Assembly: GCA_029556545.1 (NCBI GenBank)
Contig: JAKQEQ010000065.1
Location: 1-48,616 of the forward strand
Length of the DNA: 48,616 nt
From: Candidatus Hydrogenedentota bacterium
Lineage (GTDB): Bacteria > Hydrogenedentota > Hydrogenedentia > Hydrogenedentales > JAGMZX01
Reading direction: 5' to 3'
Positions 34,111-42,219 of this stretch are shown piece after piece. The number at the start of each line of letters is the position of its first letter. The first letter of the stretch is position 1. A program made the translations under genes and the position numbers. The notes under the pieces were generated by a model. That model was not told where the DNA came from. It worked only from the letters and a program-made list of their open reading frames with translations, and ran no database searches.

Positions 34111-35094
34111 TTACCGGTCCGGCGTCAGCGCGCCAAGCGCCGAGCGGTATTCCGCGTACAATGCATCATAATCGGGATGGGCCTCGGAGTCTCCCCCGGA
34201 TACGCAGGCGGCGAACCCGAATACGAACGGCGCGTCCCTGTCGACCGGCGTGGCGTCGGGAGGGACCGCGTCGTCCTTGGGGCCGGTCATGGACTTCTTT
34301 CCAAACGGATTGACGACCATGACGCCGTAGTCCCGATTATGGAACCACGACGGGCGGAAATTGTTCGGATTCGCCGCGAGCAGGATTCCCGCGCGGCGCC
34401 CATCCACGATCCCGGAGAAAGCGCACCAATCCGCCTGCCTGCCCCAGGTCCCGGCCTCGTTCTTCCCGCCGAGATTGTTGAGGATGTTGCCGGAACCGTG
34501 CTTGACCGTGAGGGGCGTGGCGAGGCGGACGCCGAAACCCATCTCTTCCTGGTCGCCGAATGCGACGTTTTCGGCGACGGCGCGGAACCGGGATTCCGCG
34601 ATAAGCCAGCAGGCGTCTTGCGAGGCGCGGACGGAGTACGCGCAGATTTCTTCGGCAATCAGGCGCGGCGGCGTATCGAGGGTTTCATAGGCGTTCACCA
34701 CGGCAAACGTTCCGACCGCGCCGTCGCGGGGCGCTTGATCGAAACGCACGTGACGCACGCGCGCCTTGTTCCGCCAGAAGTCCGCGCCGCCGAGGTCGCC
34801 GAAAGCGAGCCAGATGCCGGGGTGAAAAGTGGGGTGATCGAGATTCCCCTCGTCCTGCGCCGGGTCCGGCGGCTGATTCCGGGTGACCTGGACGCCGTTT
34901 GGGGCCATGACACGGCAGAAGTAGGGGCGCGGAATCTCCGGGTCTTCGTAGACATAGGTCGCGAACGGCTTGCCGTGTACAAGGATATCGAGGTTTCCAC
35001 GAACTTCGTGGAACGTGATGCCCGGCGAATCTTCCCGCGCTACGGCGGGGAGCGATGCCAGACCGACCAGCGCGAACAGAAGACACAGGCGCAT
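34111..35094 (-). CDS. Secreted DUF6807 (PmoA-like) family protein
   Basis: The protein has 327 residues with a signal peptide (MRLCLLFALVGLASLPAVA). The sequence LVHGKPFATYVYEDPEIPRPYFCRV, the run DHPTFHPGIWLAFGDLGGADFW and NPFGKKSM match the DUF6807 family (often annotated PmoA family because one member sits near methane monooxygenase genes). HPTFHPG gives conserved histidines. These proteins are common in glycan-degrading gene sets of planctomycete-like bacteria; their activity is not established. A strong ribosome site, GGGAGGA, lies 6 bases before the start. It is first in the minus-strand operon reaching the sulfatase. Confidence 0.88.
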   Translation of the reverse strand: MRLCLLFALVGLASLPAVAREDSPGITFHEVRGNLDILVHGKPFATYVYEDPEIPRPYFCRVMAPNGVQVTRNQPPDPAQDEGNLDHPTFHPGIWLAFGDLGGADFWRNKARVRHVRFDQAPRDGAVGTFAVVNAYETLDTPPRLIAEEICAYSVRASQDACWLIAESRFRAVAENVAFGDQEEMGFGVRLATPLTVKHGSGNILNNLGGKNEAGTWGRQADWCAFSGIVDGRRAGILLAANPNNFRPSWFHNRDYGVMVVNPFGKKSMTGPKDDAVPPDATPVDRDAPFVFGFAACVSGGDSEAHPDYDALYAEYRSALGALTPDR

Positions 35095-35221
35095 TGCAGG
35101 TCCTCCCGGCGGCGAGTGGGGAACAGGATCGTTGATTTCGTAGAATATGATAGAGTCGCGGCTGACGGCTTTGCAATGACGGGAGGACGGGGACGTCAGA
35201 CAATCCATGGAGTACACCGCC

Positions 35222-36079
35222 ATGAGACCTTGTGTCATTGTTGCCTTGATGTTGCTACTGGCGACTGCATCCCTCTTCGCGTCCGAAGCGGCGCCCGAGT
35301 CGAGGCCGCAGGCGACCGCAGGCGACGTCGTGCAGGCGCAAGTGGTGTTGACCGTATCGGAAAGCAAGCGGCTCATAGCGAAGGCGGTCGCGCGGATGCC
35401 GGTAGTGGAACGCGCGCTCAGAGACGGAGTGGTCATCGTGGCGAAAGGGACCACGAACACTTACGTGGCGGAGGAGCTGGCGGGCGAGCCGGTTCCTCGG
35501 GGCGCTTTCGTTTACGGACGAACCTATCCGGCCAAAGGCGGCAAGGCGCTGCCCGAGGTCGAGGCCGTGAGCGAGGTCATCTTCGTCAACGGCGAACGAC
35601 GGCGGGACCTCTCTTTGGACGAGGCGCTCGATAAGCTTGAGCCGGGCGACGTGGTGATCAAGGGCGCGAACGCGCTCGATTATCAGAACAAGACGGCGGG
35701 CGTGCTCACAGGAAGCCCGACCGGTGGCACCTCCGGTAAGGTCCTACCCTATGTCGTTGCCCGCAAGGCGCACCTGATCATTCCGGTGGGGCTCGAAAAG
35801 CAGACGGCCTTCCCCGTGATGGACATCGCGGCCAGGATGCGCGAGCCGGTCGAGAGCCTCAACGATATCCCGTCGATGTTCCTGCTGACCGGCGAGATCT
35901 TCACGGAGATCGAGGCGTTGCGGCTCTTGGCGGGAGTTTCGGTCTTCCAGGCGGCGTCCGGCGGTATCGGCGGCGCGGAGGGCGCGGTCCGGCTGGTGCT
36001 TCGCGGCACGCGCAATCAGGTCGAGGCGGCGCTGCGACTTGTCGAGGGCATTCAGGGCGAACCGCCCTTTGTGGAGTGA
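35222..36079 (+). CDS. Conserved protein of unknown function with a signal peptide
   Basis: The protein has 285 residues. The N-terminus MRPCVIVALMLLLATASLFA is a signal peptide. The mature part reads like a globular enzyme: VSESKRLIAKAVARMPVVERAL, GVVIVAKGTTNTYVAEEL, LEPGDVVIKGANALDY, LTGSPTGGTSGKVLPYVVA and LAGVSVFQAASGGIGGAEGAV. The Gly/Thr-rich GTTN and GGTSGK segments look like ligand-binding loops. I associate this pattern with a conserved uncharacterised family whose usual members, as far as I recall, lack a signal. The start at 35222 has GGAG 9 bases upstream. It is 57 bases before the MFS gene. Confidence 0.75.
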   Translation: MRPCVIVALMLLLATASLFASEAAPESRPQATAGDVVQAQVVLTVSESKRLIAKAVARMPVVERALRDGVVIVAKGTTNTYVAEELAGEPVPRGAFVYGRTYPAKGGKALPEVEAVSEVIFVNGERRRDLSLDEALDKLEPGDVVIKGANALDYQNKTAGVLTGSPTGGTSGKVLPYVVARKAHLIIPVGLEKQTAFPVMDIAARMREPVESLNDIPSMFLLTGEIFTEIEALRLLAGVSVFQAASGGIGGAEGAVRLVLRGTRNQVEAALRLVEGIQGEPPFVE

Positions 36080-36136
36080 GGCTGTCCTCCGGGCCGGCAA
36101 GGGCGTCCGGGGACAGGAAGACGAGAGGGGCCGCAC

Positions 36137-37393
36137 ATGCGTGAAGACAGCGAGAGGCGGGGCGCCAAGCACTTGGCGCTCGGGGGAGCGTTTCTGGGCT
36201 GGTTGTTCGCCGGGGTGCAACTGGGCTTGATGCCCCTGGCGTCGCTGTCCGTGTCCAAGGACCTCATGGGCGAGGCATTCAACCCTACGGCGGCGGGTTC
36301 CTGGTTCGCGAACTACACGGCGGCGCTGATGTTCGGCGCGGCCATCGGCGGCATCCTGCTGGGCAATTTCGGGGATCGCTTTGGCCGGGTGCGCGGCATG
36401 GCGTTGAGCATTTTCTGTTACGCGGGTTTCGGCGCGGCGGGCTATTTCGTACGCACCCAGGAGCAACTCCTGGTGCTGCGCTTCCTGACCGGGCTCGGCG
36501 TGGGGGGCATCTGGCCGAACGGCGTGTCGATCATCGCGGAATTCTGGTCCGATGTGTCGCGGCCCATGCTGGCGGGCATGATGGGCACGGCGGCGAATCT
36601 CGGTATCCTGGTGATGTCGCAGTTCGGCACGCTGCATAAGGTGACGCCGGACTCATGGCGCTGGCTGATGCTCACGGCGGCGGCGGCCCCCGCATTACTC
36701 GCGGTGCTGGTCTGGGCGTTGGCCCCGGAGTCCCCGAAGTGGCTCCAGAGCCGGGTGGCAGGGACGCTTGCTCCGGCGAAGGCCCCTATTCGAGAGCTGT
36801 TTCGCCCGCCGCTGCTGGGGGTGACGCTGGTGGGCATCTGCCTGGGCGCGATCCCGCTGGTGGGAGCGTGGGCGTCGAGCAAGTGGATGATCCCGTGGGC
36901 CGATGAGATGGGCGGGCTGGCGAACCCTGGGTACAAGGCGACGACGCAGGCGTATTGGTCGGTGGGCGCGGCGATTGGGGGGCTCGTGGGCGGTTACGTG
37001 GGCAGCTTGTTGGGGCGGCGCTGGTCTTATTTTACTATCAGCCTGTTCACTTCCGTGATTACCATCGGCATCTTTGTCTTCCTCGAACCGCTGCAACGCG
37101 GTTTCCTGCCGGTGGTGTTCGTGCAGGGCGTGATCGCCACGATGTTCTTCGGCTGGCTTCCGCTTTATCTGCCGGAGTTGTTCCCGACGCGTGTGCGCGC
37201 CACGGGCACGGGCATAACGTACAATTCGGGGCGCTTCATTTCGGCGGCGGGCGTGCTGTTCGCCGGGGTGCTCGTGCGGTTCTTCGAGGGGGATTACGCG
37301 CGGGTGGGCGCGATTACGGGACTGGTGTATGCGCTGGGCATGTTCGTCATCTGGTGGGCTCCGGAGACGAAGGGGAAAGAACTGAAGGCGTAG
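36137..37393 (+). CDS. MFS transporter
   Basis: The protein has 418 residues with 12 predicted spans. Motif A is present between spans 2 and 3 (GNFGDRFGRVRG), and PELFPTRVRATGTG in the second half is characteristic of the sugar/aromatic-acid MFS branches. MWLGVGG-type glycine packing (FLTGLGVGGIWPNG) lies in span 4. It carries an organic acid or sugar by proton coupling, with direction and substrate unknown. It sits between the signal-peptide protein and the PA14/sialidase-like gene on the same strand, so it may import the sugar they release. Confidence 0.9.
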   Translation: MREDSERRGAKHLALGGAFLGWLFAGVQLGLMPLASLSVSKDLMGEAFNPTAAGSWFANYTAALMFGAAIGGILLGNFGDRFGRVRGMALSIFCYAGFGAAGYFVRTQEQLLVLRFLTGLGVGGIWPNGVSIIAEFWSDVSRPMLAGMMGTAANLGILVMSQFGTLHKVTPDSWRWLMLTAAAAPALLAVLVWALAPESPKWLQSRVAGTLAPAKAPIRELFRPPLLGVTLVGICLGAIPLVGAWASSKWMIPWADEMGGLANPGYKATTQAYWSVGAAIGGLVGGYVGSLLGRRWSYFTISLFTSVITIGIFVFLEPLQRGFLPVVFVQGVIATMFFGWLPLYLPELFPTRVRATGTGITYNSGRFISAAGVLFAGVLVRFFEGDYARVGAITGLVYALGMFVIWWAPETKGKELKA

Positions 37394-37450
37394 CGGCGCG
37401 GGCTTCCTGTCCGTGACGGAGCAAGGGCGCGGAGCAAAAGGACGTATACC

Positions 37451-39151
37451 ATGCAAGGAAGGCTTCTGGGGATCGTCATCGCGATATGCTTGGCGGGCAC
37501 GACGGTCGCGGAGGAGGAACTGCCCGGTCTGGTCGGCCCTTATTATGGCAATGCGGACCTGACGGTATTGAACGGGGGCGCCATCCTTGAATCTCTGAAC
37601 GTTGCGTGGGACGCCAACACAGGCCGCGGCATGGAGTGGTCGGGCTGGTGGGAGGGGTGCGTGCGCGGGCCGGTCACGGGTACGGTGCACTTCGGTATTG
37701 AAAGCGCCAAGAGCGCGTTGATCGAGATTGACGGGGTGAAGGTGGGGGAGGTGCGTAATGGCCGCGTCCTGTCGGGCGGAGACGTGTCGATGGTGAAAGA
37801 CCGCCGATATCCGGTCCGCGTTACCTACTGGCATACGGGCGGCACCGCGTCGTTCCTGCGGGCGACGTGGTCCTGGGAAGGGACGGCGGCGCACGCGGTC
37901 CCGGCGGCGTTCTTGACGCACACGGCGGCACAGGAAGAGGAGCACGAGTATGTTCCGTTGACCTCGACGCGGGAACAGATAGCCGCGTTGGACCGAAGCC
38001 GGTTCGCGACGGTGGATGCGCGGCATTTCACGGTTTTTCGCGAGCCGGGCCGCTTCGCGGGGTGGCCGGCGAACCGGGGCATATGGCAATGGGGCGACGA
38101 AATCCTGGTGGCGTTCTCGGTGGGGGAGTACAAGGAGTTCCTGGAGGGGCATTCGGTGGACCACGAGAAGCCGATTTACCTTACGTTGGCGCGGAGCAGG
38201 GACGGGGGCAAGACGTGGTCCGTGGAAGAGCCGGTGAATCTCGGCAAGCAGCGGAATGCGACGACGGGAGGCATGGCACGCGACGAGTTTCTCACGCCAG
38301 AGCCGGTGAATCTCGACAAGAAACGGAAGGCGACGGCACAGTGCCCGGGCGGCATCGACTTCGAGCATCCCGATTTCGGGCTATACGTTAACCGGGACGA
38401 GTTTTCGGTGACGTACGACCGGGGCGCGTCGTGGGAGGGGCCCTATGCGCTGCCCAATTTTGGATTGGAGGAACTGACGGCGCGGACGGACTACATCGTC
38501 GATGGTCCGCGATCCTGTTGGCTGTTTCTGTCGGCGAAAGACGCTACGGTGCAGTCGGGACTGGCGGATCGGGCGTTTTGCGCTAAGACCACCGACGGCG
38601 GACAAACGTTCGAGCTGTTGTCGTGGATTAGCACGGACGCCTACCGGTCGGTCATGCCCGCGACGGCGCGGTGCGCGGAGAACCACCTCGTTACGGCGCT
38701 TCGCCGCCGCGTGGACGGTGTTGTGGACAGCAAGAAGCGGGTCTCGAATTGGATTGACGTGTTTGAATCGATGGACGGCGGGCGGGAGTGGCGCTTCCTG
38801 AGCAAGGTCGCGGACACGGATGCGGGCCGACGCAACGGCAATCCGCCGAGTATGGTCCGGTTGCGCGATGGGAGACTTTGCGTGGCCTACGGGTACCGCG
38901 CGTTTCCGTTCGGGATGCGGGCGAAACTCAGCGAGGACAACGGCGGGACGTGGGGCGAGGAGATTCATTTGCGGGATGACGCGCGGATGGGCGATATCGG
39001 ATATTCGCGCACGGTGCAACGCATGGACGGCAAAGTCGTCACGGTCTATTACTACACGACCCACGACGCGCCCGAGCAGCATATCGTGGCCACGGTATGG
39101 GAACCGCCGGCGCCCTCTTCGCGCGGTGAGTCACGCCGGATTGCCGAGTAG
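37451..39151 (+). CDS. Secreted PA14-like plus BNR/sialidase-like protein
   Basis: The protein has 566 residues. A signal peptide (LLGIVIAICLAGTTVA) is followed by a PA14-like sugar-binding domain (~25-150; GLVGPYYGNADL, WSGWWEGCVRGP, VRVTYWHTGGTASFLRATW). The rest is a sialidase-type propeller with Asp boxes SRDGGKTW, TYDRGASW, TTDGGQTF, SMDGGREW and SEDNGGTW. A 72-bp offset in-frame duplication (38229 and 38301) repeats EPVNLxKxRxAT inside one blade. The product likely binds or trims terminal sugars on host or algal glycans. AAGGACG lies upstream of the ATG at 37451. Confidence 0.85.
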   Translation: MQGRLLGIVIAICLAGTTVAEEELPGLVGPYYGNADLTVLNGGAILESLNVAWDANTGRGMEWSGWWEGCVRGPVTGTVHFGIESAKSALIEIDGVKVGEVRNGRVLSGGDVSMVKDRRYPVRVTYWHTGGTASFLRATWSWEGTAAHAVPAAFLTHTAAQEEEHEYVPLTSTREQIAALDRSRFATVDARHFTVFREPGRFAGWPANRGIWQWGDEILVAFSVGEYKEFLEGHSVDHEKPIYLTLARSRDGGKTWSVEEPVNLGKQRNATTGGMARDEFLTPEPVNLDKKRKATAQCPGGIDFEHPDFGLYVNRDEFSVTYDRGASWEGPYALPNFGLEELTARTDYIVDGPRSCWLFLSAKDATVQSGLADRAFCAKTTDGGQTFELLSWISTDAYRSVMPATARCAENHLVTALRRRVDGVVDSKKRVSNWIDVFESMDGGREWRFLSKVADTDAGRRNGNPPSMVRLRDGRLCVAYGYRAFPFGMRAKLSEDNGGTWGEEIHLRDDARMGDIGYSRTVQRMDGKVVTVYYYTTHDAPEQHIVATVWEPPAPSSRGESRRIAE

Positions 39152-39202
39152 CGGCGCACTTGCCGACGGCAACCGAATTCTCAACGGGTTCGTGGATCAC
39201 CG

Positions 39203-39706
39203 TCACGGCTTGGGCGCGGCAGGGTCAACGGATAGCTGCCTGAGTTCGGGAAACTGATCCCGGAACCGGGTGATCGCAAGGAGACTTGGCGCGGGGTTCT
39301 CGTCCATCATGCGCTTGAGCGCATCGAGCATCTCGCGCTCGTTGGGCGCAACCGCGCCGTCCTCGAAGACCACGCGCAGCACCGCCGACACCGCCGTGAC
39401 GCCGAAAACGCCGGCTTCCGGGCCGAGCGCGACCTCCGCGAGTCCCTCCACGAGGGCGCGATCTGCCTCGGGTATCTTGCCGGCGTCTTGAAGCGCCGCG
39501 TATTCGAGGGCGAAGCGCTCCTGCACGGCCGCGCGGGCCTCGGTCAACTGCGACACGGCGCGGCGATAGACCACAGCCCCGACGACCAGTGCGAGGCACG
39601 CCACAATCAGGCAGCCGACGGCGCAGCCGCGCACCCCTCGTGAACTGCTGTTCTGGCCGGTCTCCTGACCGCGCCACTCCCGCGACCGAAGGTCTCCGAA
39701 ATGCAC
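39203..39706 (-). CDS. Small single-span membrane protein coupled to the Memo gene
   Basis: The protein has 167 residues, starting at GTG 39706 with GGAG 6 bases upstream. It begins one base after the stop of the Memo-family gene, indicating translational coupling. One transmembrane segment (CAVGCLIVACLALVVGAVVY) is at ~28-47; the rest is helical and polar (AVQERFALEYAALQDAGKIPEADRAL; DALKRMMDENPAPSLLAI). I do not recognise the family. An upstream GTG is also possible. Coupling suggests that it works with the Memo protein at the membrane. Confidence 0.65.
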   Translation of the reverse strand: MHFGDLRSREWRGQETGQNSSSRGVRGCAVGCLIVACLALVVGAVVYRRAVSQLTEARAAVQERFALEYAALQDAGKIPEADRALVEGLAEVALGPEAGVFGVTAVSAVLRVVFEDGAVAPNEREMLDALKRMMDENPAPSLLAITRFRDQFPELRQLSVDPAAPKP

Positions 39707-39707
39707 C

Positions 39708-40964
39708 CTAGTCTCCACCTTCTCTTGCGTACACGCTGAATCCCACACTCGCGAACGACACGATGCCGCCGACGGGGTCGGGCGCGTAATCGTAGTGCAA
39801 GACCTTGCCTGCCGCGCGGCCATCCAGTGTCTTGAGCGCCGCGTAGATACAGCCGAGCCCGCACACCTTGCGCGTGTTGCCGTCGCGCATGACGGAGGCG
39901 TACCAGCGTTCAGGGTCGCATGCCGTGGCGTGGGCGAGGTCCTCGGTGTCGCGGGCGCGCACGGCGGCCACGACGCCGTCGTCGATGTCGAAGGGGTCGC
40001 CGAATCGTTTGCCCACGTGGGCGAGGTCCGCCGCGGCGATCACGGTGACACGGCGATCGGGCGGCGCGGCGTAGGCGCGGCACGCTTCAAGGAACGCGGC
40101 GACGCGCTTGATGCGCGACGGGTCCGTCAGTTCGGGATCATCCGAAAACGGAGCGCAAAGGATGGGCACGATCCTGACGGCGGTCCCATAGAGATAGCCG
40201 AGCATGACCGCCTGGAATTCGATGGAATGCTCCTTCCGATGCGCGAGTTCGTCGGCGAATATGTCCCAGTCGCATGCCGCGGCGATATGGTCTACGGCGT
40301 CCTGGTCCGTTTCGAGGACGCCAAAGGGCGTCTCGAACGATTTTCTGGTCGCGATGAAGGGTGTCGCGCCGCCGCAATGGGCCACGCCGAAGATGAACGC
40401 CGTGCGCGGCGGACCGGCCTCGTGTAGGTGCTTGTAGCTGTGCGCATAGGCCGCGGCACCGCGCAAGAAGTCGATGTGCGGCGCGATCAGGCCGTCGAGC
40501 GGTGGCGCGTCGGCGTCGCCGGGGGTGCCCAGGGCGCCGGGTCCGGCGTCGGCGGTGAAGAACCCGTCGATGTACGCCCGGAGTTCGTCGGGATTGTCGG
40601 GATACGATCGGCCCGCATGCGCGGCGACGCGCGTGGGCGCGTCGTGGAAGGCGTTCTGGATGCGATCTCGCAGTTCGAGGAAACGGGGCGTAAGAAGAAA
40701 GCCGCACTGGTCAAGATACGCGACGACTTGCAGGATCTGATCTTCGGGCACGTGGACGCCGCCGCACTGCTCGGCGAAGATGGCCTGTACCGCCGCCGCG
40801 TCGTTCGCGCCGTCGAGGCAACTGGCCACGAGAAAGGCGTGGGGCGACAGGAGCAGTTGCTCGTCGACGTAGCCCGAGGCGTCCTGGAGACAGAAATGGG
40901 GTTTGCCCTCATGCTCGATGAGGATGGTCTCGATCGCGCGCAACGCCGGCAAGGGTGTGCTCAT
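39708..40964 (-). CDS. Memo-family protein (AmmeMemoRadiSam system B) with N-terminal extra domain
   Basis: The protein has 418 residues. Residues ~110-418 form the Memo domain, with the metal-site-type residues His163 (IAPHIDFLRG), His196 (GVAHCGG) and a Cys in KVCGLGCIYAAL, plus EHSIEFQ. In bacteria Memo often occurs with AMMECR1 and a radical SAM enzyme. Residues ~1-100 form a small separate domain (HFCLQDASGYVDEQLLLSPHAFLVA) that may resemble PqqD-like peptide-binding modules. No AMMECR1 or radical SAM partner is in the window; instead a small membrane protein follows directly. The function of Memo proteins in bacteria is unresolved. Confidence 0.88.
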   Translation of the reverse strand: MSTPLPALRAIETILIEHEGKPHFCLQDASGYVDEQLLLSPHAFLVASCLDGANDAAAVQAIFAEQCGGVHVPEDQILQVVAYLDQCGFLLTPRFLELRDRIQNAFHDAPTRVAAHAGRSYPDNPDELRAYIDGFFTADAGPGALGTPGDADAPPLDGLIAPHIDFLRGAAAYAHSYKHLHEAGPPRTAFIFGVAHCGGATPFIATRKSFETPFGVLETDQDAVDHIAAACDWDIFADELAHRKEHSIEFQAVMLGYLYGTAVRIVPILCAPFSDDPELTDPSRIKRVAAFLEACRAYAAPPDRRVTVIAAADLAHVGKRFGDPFDIDDGVVAAVRARDTEDLAHATACDPERWYASVMRDGNTRKVCGLGCIYAALKTLDGRAAGKVLHYDYAPDPVGGIVSFASVGFSVYAREGGD

Positions 40965-41026
40965 AGCCGCTTACACTATAGGTCCGTGGGGGCGGGATGC
41001 AACGCGGGCGAGATGCCCCCGCTCCT

Positions 41027-41106
41027 GTGCGCGCGGGGAGAGGGGGACGGATCGGACGGATCGGACGGATCGGACCATCCCGGTCGTGTGCGCGCGGGGA
41101 GAGGGG
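41027..41106. repeat. Duplicated 19-bp leader with 9-bp tandem repeat, site e
   Basis: GTGCGCGCGGGGAGAGGGG occurs identically at 41027-41045 and 41088-41106. The first copy is followed by 9-bp ATCGGACGG repeats (about 41046-41077, two full units with flanking partial units). The second is followed by the hexanucleotide array at 41110. The block is within the 273-bp gap between the divergent Memo and CopD-like genes; no other feature is visible in that gap. Confidence 0.85.
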
Positions 41107-41109
41107 ATC

Positions 41110-41163
41110 GATTACGATTACGATTACGATTACGATTACGAGGACGAGTATGGGGACGAGGAA
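41110..41163. repeat. GATTAC hexanucleotide microsatellite
   Basis: Five perfect copies of GATTAC (41110-41139) are followed by four degenerate 6-bp units (GAGGAC, GAGTAT, GGGGAC, GAGGAA). The repeat directly follows the second copy of the 19-bp leader and differs in period from the 9-bp family. Confidence 0.9.
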
Positions 41164-41237
41164 TAGGCGTGGTGGCTTCGGGGGTTCCGCTTGAGGGTGG
41201 GCAATCGACCCACGTGAGCCGGAAAGGGGCCTTTATC

Positions 41238-41777
41238 ATGGCAAAACGGAATCTATATCAAACCGTGTTACCGGGGCTGGCGCTGCTTGCGTTCTCCGCA
41301 AGCGCCGCCGCCGGGGAAAGCACCGGAGCGGGCGGCATGGCGGCCGCGGCCGTGGCGTCCCGTTGGGCGCATATCCTCGCGGCGATCGTCATGCTCGGCG
41401 GCTCGGTCTTCCTGCGGTTTATCCTGATGCCGTCGGTTTCGGAGGCGTTCGGGCAAGAAGGACACGCCCGGCTGCGTCCGGTCCTGATGCGGCGATGGCG
41501 GCGCGTGGTGCACACGTGTATCGCGCTGTTCCTCGCCAGCGGCCTCTACAATTACTTCATGGTGACCGCGCCGCGTCATGCGGGTCAGCCCGCGTATCAC
41601 GCGCTGTTTGGAATCAAGTTTTTGCTTGCGTTGGCCGTGTTTGCGCTGGCGAGTATTCTGGTCTCGGGCCGGGAACGGCCCTCGCCGGTCCGCGCGAACA
41701 CGCCGCTCTGGCTCGGGGTTACGGTGGGGCTCGCGGTCGCGACGGTGCTCATCGGGGGAATCATGAAGTTCATGTAG
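41238..41777 (+). CDS. CopD-like integral membrane protein
   Basis: The protein has 179 residues. An N-terminal hydrophobic segment (LYQTVLPGLALLAFSASAAAG) may be a signal or first span; SRWAHILAAIVMLGGSVFLRF begins the core of three further spans, and LYNYFMVT with HALFGIKFLLALAVFAL completes it. Spacing of the histidines in the spans is like that of CopD/DUF2269 membrane proteins, which are linked to copper transport or quinone-associated cytochromes. GGAAAGGGG precedes the ATG at 41238. Proximity to copper-containing oxidase genes fits a copper role, but direct evidence is lacking. Confidence 0.75.
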   Translation: MAKRNLYQTVLPGLALLAFSASAAAGESTGAGGMAAAAVASRWAHILAAIVMLGGSVFLRFILMPSVSEAFGQEGHARLRPVLMRRWRRVVHTCIALFLASGLYNYFMVTAPRHAGQPAYHALFGIKFLLALAVFALASILVSGRERPSPVRANTPLWLGVTVGLAVATVLIGGIMKFM

Positions 41778-41822
41778 GCGAGGGGGGCGCTTCCCGCGAT
41801 TTGCGATCATGGCGTCGTCATG

Positions 41823-41885
41823 ATGGACGGTATGGACGGTATGGACGGTATGGACGGTGTGGACGGTGTGGACGGTGTGGACGCG
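41823..41885. repeat. 9-bp tandem repeat, site f (ATGGACGGT / GTGGACGGT)
   Basis: Four ATGGACGGT units followed by two GTGGACGGT units and a partial unit lie between the convergent CopD-like and caa3 subunit IV genes. The GGACGG core is shared with sites b, d and e. Confidence 0.9.
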
Positions 41886-41902
41886 CGCGGGATGTGCGCG
41901 TG

Positions 41903-42208
41903 TCAGCCGGTGAAGGGGGAGTGCCAGCCGCGGCTGAGGTAGTCGGCGGTGGTCAATGCGACCATGATGATGAACCAGAAGAAGCCCGCCCCCACGAATA
42001 CCCATGTCAGATGCGAACTGTACTTCACGTGCATGAAGAAGAGCACGATGAGGACCGCTTTGGTGACGGCGATAGCGAGGGCGATCATGAGGTTGAATGG
42101 CTCGCCGAAGTGGACTTCCGCGGCGGCGATGGTCAGGACCATGAGCACGGCGAGGGCGATGAGGACCTTGAGGTAGGTTGCCGGGGTGACGATGTGATGC
42201 TCGGACAT
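41903..42208 (-). CDS. ctaF: Cytochrome c oxidase subunit IV, caa3 type
   Basis: The protein has 101 residues with three hydrophobic spans (YLKVLIALAVLMVLTIAAA, LMIALAIAVTKAVLIVLFFMHV and WVFVGAGFFWFIIMVAL). VKAVLIxxFFMHVKYSS-like content is the signature of the small bacterial subunit IV. AGGAG lies upstream of its ATG. It is the last gene of the oxidase operon, 11 bases after subunit III. Three of the four oxidase subunits carry no cofactor site and only stabilise the complex; this is one of them. Confidence 0.9.
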   Translation of the reverse strand: MSEHHIVTPATYLKVLIALAVLMVLTIAAAEVHFGEPFNLMIALAIAVTKAVLIVLFFMHVKYSSHLTWVFVGAGFFWFIIMVALTTADYLSRGWHSPFTG

Positions 42209-42219
42209 GAAGCGAACTC

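Noticed and set aside
41046-41163. Possible CRISPR array
   Set aside because: The units are contiguous 9-bp or 6-bp copies with no spacers, and there are no cas genes.
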